In this document: positions 57,591-64,000 of the stretch, one piece after another
Numbering within the stretch: the stretch's first letter is position 1
Layout: each line of letters starts with the position of its first letter
Source of the DNA: Tenodera sinensis
Taxonomy: Eukaryota > Arthropoda > Insecta > Mantodea > Mantidae
Assembly: GCA_030765045.1 (NCBI GenBank)
Contig: CM060968.1
Span: forward strand, 105,631,904-105,695,903
Reading direction: 5' to 3'
Length of the DNA stretch: 64,000 bases
Made by a program: the position numbers and the translations under genes
The notes under the pieces: generated by a model
Database searches by the model: none
What the model saw: the letters and a program-made list of their open reading frames with translations, nothing else
Told to the model about the DNA's origin: nothing

Positions 57591-59095
57591 CTTGTTGCAG
57601 TTACAAAGCTTTTGGATACGTTTTCTTTTGCACCTATTATAGCTCTAAAAATGTAAGCTATTTAGAGCATATAAACATAGCTACTAACAGGCTGAGCTTT
57701 GAATGTCCCCATTATTTTACACAAGAGAACTGACGAGTAATTTCAGTTAAGACTTTGGACATGTTAAAGAACCTAAGAACAGATTAAGATTTTTTAAAAT
57801 AAGTTGTTCCACATTCTCTTGCAGCCATCATAATAGCTTTGTTTGAGGTTATATCAAAGGCTCCCTATTCAGCCATTACTCACTTGTCAACTCCTTCCAT
57901 TAGAACGTTTTAATCAATTAAATGCCTAAATATAAAATCCTTTAACTGTTTTAAATAATCCAGTGTTACAAATCGTAAATTCATCATTATGTACGGCTAA
58001 CTAGTTTTTACTAAGGTTAAGGAAATTGAACACTGTTGATATAATTATGTCGACCCTTTTTTCAGCTCAGTTTAATATATGAAACATCCATAAGAAGTGT
58101 AAGTTTCGATGCATATATAAATAAATTAGAATCATAATGAGGTAAGCAGATAAAGCTAAATACTGCACAATGTTATTCCGCTTCATTAAAACAACCCACA
58201 TGTTCGGCTAAAGGCAACAACATCAGCTACTTGGATGTAAAAACAACTTCACTCCTACGCAAATTAAAAGAAATGACGTCACCCATTTAGAGTAGATTAT
58301 GCAGGAACATATTCAATTGGCTATTAGCTATAGTTTGAGATAATTGCAGCAAAAGCGAATGTTATCAGTTTCTAAACAGATAACTGTCTGAAACATTCGG
58401 ATAAAGCATTAATTTTTGTGTACCATTAGATCGAAATCTAAAGCTAGAAGCATATTACTGAGTTGTTTAGCCCGAAAGTAAAAATCTCATTTGTTTTGTC
58501 TTTCTAATAAAACTAAATAGAAGCATTGCTTAGAGAAAACAAGACCTTAATTAAGATATTCAACTCCTGTCATTCAGACTCGCTCGCATTTTGTTTGATC
58601 TAAGGCGCAGTTGTTGCTATTTTGTTTTATTTGAAACGTTGGGAACGAGACACGGGAAGGGAGTAACCTCTATGTCTCTCTTGGCTTTTAGTAACTCTAT
58701 GTACCATAAACTTTAATCACCGTTAGTCAGATTTATATGTCTCTGGTGGTTGGTTGGTTCACATGTTCACAGCATACATACATACATACATACATAGATA
58801 CAATTTCTTGTCTCTTTGCTCTCTCTCTGTGGTTGCTAGTGTAGTGAAGTGTGTACCCTTTAATTACAGCTACCATTGCTACTTCCTCCCAACAACAGCA
58901 ATTCCCCGTAGTAATTATTGTTTTTGTCACTACACCAGAGACATCTAGCATTCTCTTGCCAACTTTGTTGTTTAAAGGGAAAACTTCAGGTTGAAAAATA
59001 TCGAGAACTTGTGTCCTTTGCTTTATAGAGAACCTGTGTTTTGTTCGTTTTAAAATATACTGCCACTGGACACTGAATTACTTTATGTTCGTTGT
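57591..59095. other. Unassigned; CATA array at 58770-58796
   Basis: About 1.5 kb without gene or repeat apart from six CATA units near 58772. The 72-codon and 64-codon frames overlapping there are not supported. Confidence 0.4.
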
Positions 59096-59500
59096 TTCTT
59101 TTGCACTCACATGACTTTCTCTACTCTTGCACAAACTATTCTTACAAATACTTATTCCTATATCTACTTAATGTTAATAGAGATAAAGATTCGTAGATGT
59201 TATGTCTAAGCGAGTCACGTGTTTTAACAATGGTCCCTTTATGATAATTGAAATTCTGTTCTCTTTGTATAGCCAAGAGATAAAAAAACGAATACCTCCC
59301 ATGTGAGAACGGTCTATTAGTGTAGCAAAATTCTAACCTATAACTAGGTTATGGTTAGACACCCAAACACAAACGCGCGCGCGCGGATCTTTTTCTGAAA
59401 CTTATTGTGTTTATTCAGAGGGCCCTCAAAACATTATTTTCAAAACCTCGACATAGAATTTTTGCGCCAAATACAATACTTCCCCTACTTACTATAAAAA
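59096..59500 (+). mobile_element. Internally deleted family A copy
   Basis: Head GCACTCACATGACTTTCTC, then a reduced middle, CACAAACGCGCGCGCGCGG in place of the CA array, the tail CAGAGGGCCCTCAAAACATT and CAATACTTCCCCTACTTAC. About half of normal length. Confidence 0.78.
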
Positions 59501-59515
59501 ATGCCCCGACTCCAA

Positions 59516-59790
59516 ACTTTCCATTACTAGGAAACAGATTTCATAATTTTTAGTGTTCCTAAAACGGCTGTAAGTATTTTGATTACATTATCACATATTT
59601 AAGGTGTTTCAAGGAAAAAGGAACTATATTTTTAACTTTGCGTGACTAACTTCAATCACAGTATTCATTTTGAATAAGTTTTACATAATAGGCAAACCTT
59701 AAGAAATAGACAAAATATTTCTGCACAAAAATATAAAACTCGTTAAGGCAATCAACTCGTGTGAAATACATTTTCGTAACCCAGGGAACC
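59516..59790 (-). mobile_element. Decayed family A middle fragment
   Basis: TGATTACATTATCACATATTTAAGG, AAGTTTTACATAATAGGCAAACC and AACTCGTTAAGGCAATCAAC follow family A middle order on the minus strand (read with breaks). It lies about 15 bp after the tail of the plus-strand copy. Confidence 0.5.
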
Positions 59791-61891
59791 CAGAAAGTAA
59801 AATTCGGGGGATGTTAAAACATGTACTTCCAGTGAAATCTACATAGGTGTCGAGTAGGTACCTATTATGTACGTCTTATAGAAAGTCAAAGTAGAACGTC
59901 TAGAATCTTCATAAATAAGAGTAATTGTTCTAAGATAAAGTATGTCATATAAGCTTATCAAAAACCCAGGTAACTCGATAATATTACCTCTCCAAGAGCA
60001 GAACAAAGTTTTTGTCAAACAAAAGATGGAATCGGTCTGAATTGCTTGAATCCTAGAGATAAATTGTGTACTCTAGTAAAGTGAATATTGGTATATCTGT
60101 TATCTACATACAGAATTCTTTTCTGTCTACTGGTGGATATTTCTGCAAACCAGGTTCGTTGATCTAGTTTGGAGTTTTTTGCTGTTAAGTTCAGTGCGCT
60201 AAGCTATGCAGTAATGATTGTAGATAATGAAGCAAGCAGTAATTCTTCCCTGGGTTTGCAACTAGCCTCGGGGGCAAGCTACAATCAAGAGCAATTAGTG
60301 AAGGTCGTTCCAATGATCAGGTCGCGGAAAATGGGAAGAAGGCAACCAACATTCAGTAAGCAAGCCTGAACTTATTGCCAGAAATTTTTTTCTGATCAAA
60401 AGAGATTCGAATTTGCATAGTTACCATGTTTAAGTTTCAACTTTCTCTGCCACGTTCATATTCTGTGCGTGTGCAGTATTTTTTAATTGAAAGAACTGTC
60501 CTCAATAAATACAGGCGTTCCCCTGCAATACAATATGAAAATATTGTATATAGTCATACGTTAACCCGTATCTGGCGTATCTTCCAATTTCTTTTCTGCT
60601 GCTGTCCCCCAAAAATTTATGTAATTCATAACAATGAGTCCTCGGTAATTGTTGCTATTTTTCTTCTCTCTTTTTTAAAACTAAAATTGTCTGGCCTGAT
60701 TTTATTCCATTATGTAATTGATCTGTACTCAATATCTGATTTGAAAGATTCGATATTAATGTTTATATCCTTATGACCACCATATTTCATCATTTAGCAC
60801 CCCCCCCCCTTGGTCCAGGTGATTTTCCATTTTTCCTACTTATTAATACCTCTACGTCATCTTCCAAATTTTGCAACTGAACTTCTGTAAAATCATTGTT
60901 TTTTCTTTCATATATTCCTTTTTTATCTATAGTGTTGGGAGCCCTGCACAAGCGATAGAAGAATCATAACAGAAAGTAGTCCTCTCGCCAGCGTACACAC
61001 CGGAAATGCTATCGTGAGATAATTAGTATCTTCTGGAAGTTTCCTTTCTCTTTATCTTTAGAACGTTCTGGAACTCTAACCAATTGCTACAAATGGGAGA
61101 GAGTGGGTGAGTGAGTGAACTAGTATAACAAAAACTGCTCTTCTTCACTTTCTGATGACTGTTGTGACGTGCAATGAGAGTTGTTATTGTAGGAGAGATT
61201 AGAGAAGTACTGTGTTCGATTCCCCTATGAAACGACGGGGTACGTCGCGCATATTTATTACGTCCCTACGTCATGAAATGAAAGTAAAAACCAAGTGAAG
61301 TGACAGTTCCCTAAATCAAATTAGGGAAGTGACAGTGAGAACTTTGTGAAATTATAGTCACTAAATCTAAATAGTTTCTTGTTTGTTTATATTTTTCCTT
61401 AAATTTACATCCAAACACTCTCTTCTTTCAGTTTCTCTTATTAAATCAAAACTCTTATTCTTTCCCAATTTCTGCCTAAGAATCTTAGTTTTCTCATTCC
61501 AGGATTAGTTGCTAAATATTATATTTGTGGTTATATAGTCGACATTACTTACTGGTACCCTATGGTAGCATATGAATTTTCTGTTATTATTTTGCAAGCA
61601 GCTTTAAGACGTTTTTATGTCGTATAGTGATTCAGTACTCGTAGGCACTAGGTCTCATGGTGATGGCGCCTAGAGGTAGCTAATTGCCGACCATCCCTCG
61701 CTGTCTTAACGAGGTGCTGAAGGGCTGTCGAATCTCCGGACACTTTGCTTACTCATCCTACTTCCATAGCTCGTGTTGAAATTCAGGTGCCTAGAAGCAT
61801 GCGCATCAGTATGTTGTGTTAGTGGATTCCACATGCTCCTTCGGCTTTCCAATTCTTGTTTTACTGTTGTATTTTTACTCTGTCAGTACCG
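59791..61891. other. Unassigned stretch
   Basis: About 2.1 kb. A 116-codon frame (60426-60776) and a 66-codon frame (60169-60369) show no motif I know. GTGTTCGATTCCCC near 61213 resembles a B box but no head accompanies it. Confidence 0.35.
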
Positions 61892-62641
61892 TTTTTACTT
61901 TCTCTACCATCTATGTAGCATGTAGAGGAAGTTTTGCATTGCTAAGGATAAAAATGTGATGTGTAGCACTCGCATGACTTTCTCTACTCTTGTACTAAGC
62001 ATCCTTACAAACTCTTATTCCTACATCTTCGTGTTAGTTCAGATAAACATTTGCACATATTATCTTATTGCTTATTTCCTTGTAGGTGCAAGGGAAATAT
62101 CAGAATACAGTAGGCTTTGTACGACATTCAAATCTTTTAAAGCCTTGAGATTCCGTTCTCTTTGCACACTTAACATACAATTCACGAAACTTTCAACACA
62201 AGTTTTCCTAAACTCACACACATAACAAGGAATATCTCCGAAGTGGTTCACTCTACAAGAAAATATATTCCGACATAAATTGTGTACTTTAGCAAGATCT
62301 ACATTTTAGTACGATTTGGTCTATCTCTAACGGTTTACCAGTTGTGCAAAAGTTGTCCAGAGTAAATGCGACTACCGGGGCTACAGCAAAAAAATTCAAG
62401 ATACACATTTCATTTGTCATAAAAACATCTCAAACATATGACATTTTAATGAAAATCGTTAGAGCCATTTTCAAGAAAATCAAAATGTTTCATGTAAAGG
62501 GTAGTTTAGGATGGGACTATATTCTTTAAAATCTTCGTGTCGCATCCTTGAAAGACATTAAACTTAAATACGAACTTTGGCTTTTAACCGACTTTTCATT
62601 TTTGAGTTATGCTGTCCACAGACAGACACAGGCACGCAGAG

Positions 62642-62673
<32 letters not shown>

Positions 62674-62734
62674 GTGTTGTTTTTATTCAGGTGTCTCAGA
62701 ACATATGTTCTCTATGTAGCAGAGAAAGTAAAAA
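61892..62734 (+). mobile_element. Family A copy with matching inverted tips
   Basis: Left tip TTTTTACTTTCTCTAC (61892-61907) followed by TAGCATGTAGAGGAAG. The plus-strand head TGATGTGTAGCACTCGCATGAC starts at 61956. The right end is GCAGAGAAAGTAAAAA (62719-62734), whose reverse complement matches the left tip at 15 of 16 positions. A CA/CG array lies at 62642-62676. The tail between the array and the tip is shortened. No clear target duplication flanks it. Confidence 0.85.
62642..62676. repeat. CA/CG array
   Basis: About eight CA units followed by about eight CG units at the family A array position. Confidence 0.95.
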
Positions 62735-63075
62735 GAAAAAAGGAATAATTTATTAAGAGATTTCACTGAAAATACTTTTCTTGCGTATCTCCGAATAAAA
62801 AAGACGATTTTTAAACACTCGTCTGGGGAGCCCGAGTCTGTATATGTGTATATGTGTGAGAAATACAACTCAGAAATGCTATATTGTATCACATGATTTT
62901 ATCTACACTTTTACAAACTACTCCTATAAATACCTATTCCTCTATTTACTTCATTTTAATCGAGATATTAAATTTCTTGCAGATACAAGGAGAACATGGG
63001 TATTCAGTAGGCTTTAAGCGATAGTTAAATCTTTTAAAGCTTGTCACTATGTAATGATTTTCAAATTCAATTCTC
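62735..63075. mobile_element. Family A pieces: inverted tail then head
   Basis: 62735-62880 is a diverged minus-strand tail (AGAGATTTCACTGAAAATAC, CGAATAAAAAAGACG, GTATATGTGTATATGTGTG). 62886-63075 is a plus-strand head (CACATGATTTTATCTACAC, CTTGCAGATACAAGGAGAAC, AGTAGGCTTTAAGCGATAG). Same order as at 36886 and 40291. Confidence 0.7.
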
Positions 63076-64000
63076 TTTGCATGGCCAGGGAAAAAAAAAC
63101 ACATGACTGATTTGTAGGAAAACTGTTAGCCTAACAGAAAAAAAAGCAACTAACACACTAAAATGGATATATATTAAGGTGTCATTTGTCAAAGTATTTG
63201 CACCTAGAGTGCTTATTATAAATTTACTAATAGGATATTTGATTCTTATATATTGCTCTGAAATTAATAAAAGCCTTATAATATTGATCTCTTGTCTTGA
63301 ATATTATCGTGTCGTAGTATTTGTCTCTTTTTTTCTGTGGAGTAATAATTACTAATGAAATTCTCAACAAAATCTCCGGAACCTTCCACAGTTGTGTTCT
63401 CTTATAACTCCAATGTGTTCGTAATTTTTATTGGCATATATACTTTATAAACTACGCCTGTCAGAAAGAATAGAGCTTTTCAATTATGAAAGAATTGTCA
63501 AAGTTCACTCCATAGTTGTAGATCTATATCTACACAAAAAGCTGTTTTTTTAATATTAGTGTATAGATTAATAGTCTTTTCTCGCAGTGAGTGTCGTTAA
63601 AGTTTATTGCTTAACCAAATCGTGTGCTGTATTTCGCACCAGCCTGTGGTAACTGGAAGGCGCCGTCTAATGAGATAAGACATCTCTGATGCCATGAATC
63701 AGCAGTAACGGGCGGCTGGGTCACAGAAAGCGTTTAAATCAATAGACGCCAGTTTTTATTCTCTTCATCTTCGCCCTCCGCTCTCCTCCCGGTAGCACCC
63801 AGGTTCTATTCATCCTGAAGAAGATATCCATGAACGTCAGGTTCAAATATATCACTTACCTCTGCCACTGTACAAAGCCTTTGCAAAATGGACTATTGTT
63901 AACAGACTCTTCTCGCCGCCGTGTGTAGGTATCTCCACTTTAATTCTATTTTCTCAAGGCTCCTCGTCCATTTATCTCTTGTGTAACACTGCACTGTGTT
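63076..64000. other. Unassigned stretch
   Basis: No gene or recognised repeat. A less AT-rich segment near 63640-63720 has no second copy in the window. Confidence 0.4.

Noticed and set aside
60426..60776. 116-codon frame as a host gene
   Set aside because: Hydrophobic, compositionally AT-driven, no known motif and no splice or promoter context.

Overview
The window looks like repeat-dense intergenic or intronic DNA from an animal nuclear genome, most likely an arthropod. The evidence is the content: tRNA-headed SINEs, non-LTR retrotransposon (LINE) fragments, BED-type hAT transposons with 8-bp target duplications, Tc1/mariner remnants and long microsatellites. The species cannot be named from the sequence; an insect with a large genome is a guess. 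I found no intact host protein-coding gene, no convincing functional tRNA or rRNA gene, no CRISPR array and nothing bacterial. Nearly all open frames are transposon debris, microsatellites read through, or chance.

The dominant component is one high-copy, non-coding family, called family A here. I count about 30 full or partial copies on both strands, together roughly 15 kb of the 64 kb (counted by eye). Its 'head' carries CACATGACTTTCTCTACTC. Its 'tail' carries a CA/TG array, then GGGGGCCTCAAAACATAT, and ends in a hairpin with GTAGAGAAAGTAAAA. In this annotation '+' means head first. Several loci have an inverted tail in front of the head, so both outer ends are tails. The best case is a palindrome of about 1.1 kb at 55483-56563. 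This fits a long-inverted-repeat or foldback-like non-autonomous element, and I cannot assign it to a named family.

Layout. 1-7.5 kb: SINEs, three copies of a second repeat (family B), a repeat with a 3'-end-like AATAAA (family C) and family A. 7.5-9.4 kb: an antisense LINE with endonuclease and reverse transcriptase remnants. 10-10.6 kb: an ATT microsatellite and a pyrimidine tract. 11.1-13.9 kb and 17.8-20.3 kb: two hAT copies in opposite orientation, each with TIRs and an 8-bp duplication. 14.65-15.27 kb: a foldback Tc1/mariner-like element. 21.5-22.7 kb and 32.4-32.9 kb: two more LINE fragments. 33-41 kb: SINEs, mariner remnants and family A. 41-45 kb: mostly unassigned, with one CpG-dense patch. 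45.1-46.3 kb: a CAC/CAT/CAA array of about 1.1 kb beside a 57-bp retroelement stub. 47-64 kb: mainly family A separated by AT-rich unassigned sequence.

No genes act together here. What can be read is an order of events: for example, a SINE with an 11-bp target duplication sits inside a family A copy, and a 37-bp patch of one hAT has been copied about 1 kb away within the same element. No new enzymatic or defence system is visible. The most novel item is the structure of family A.
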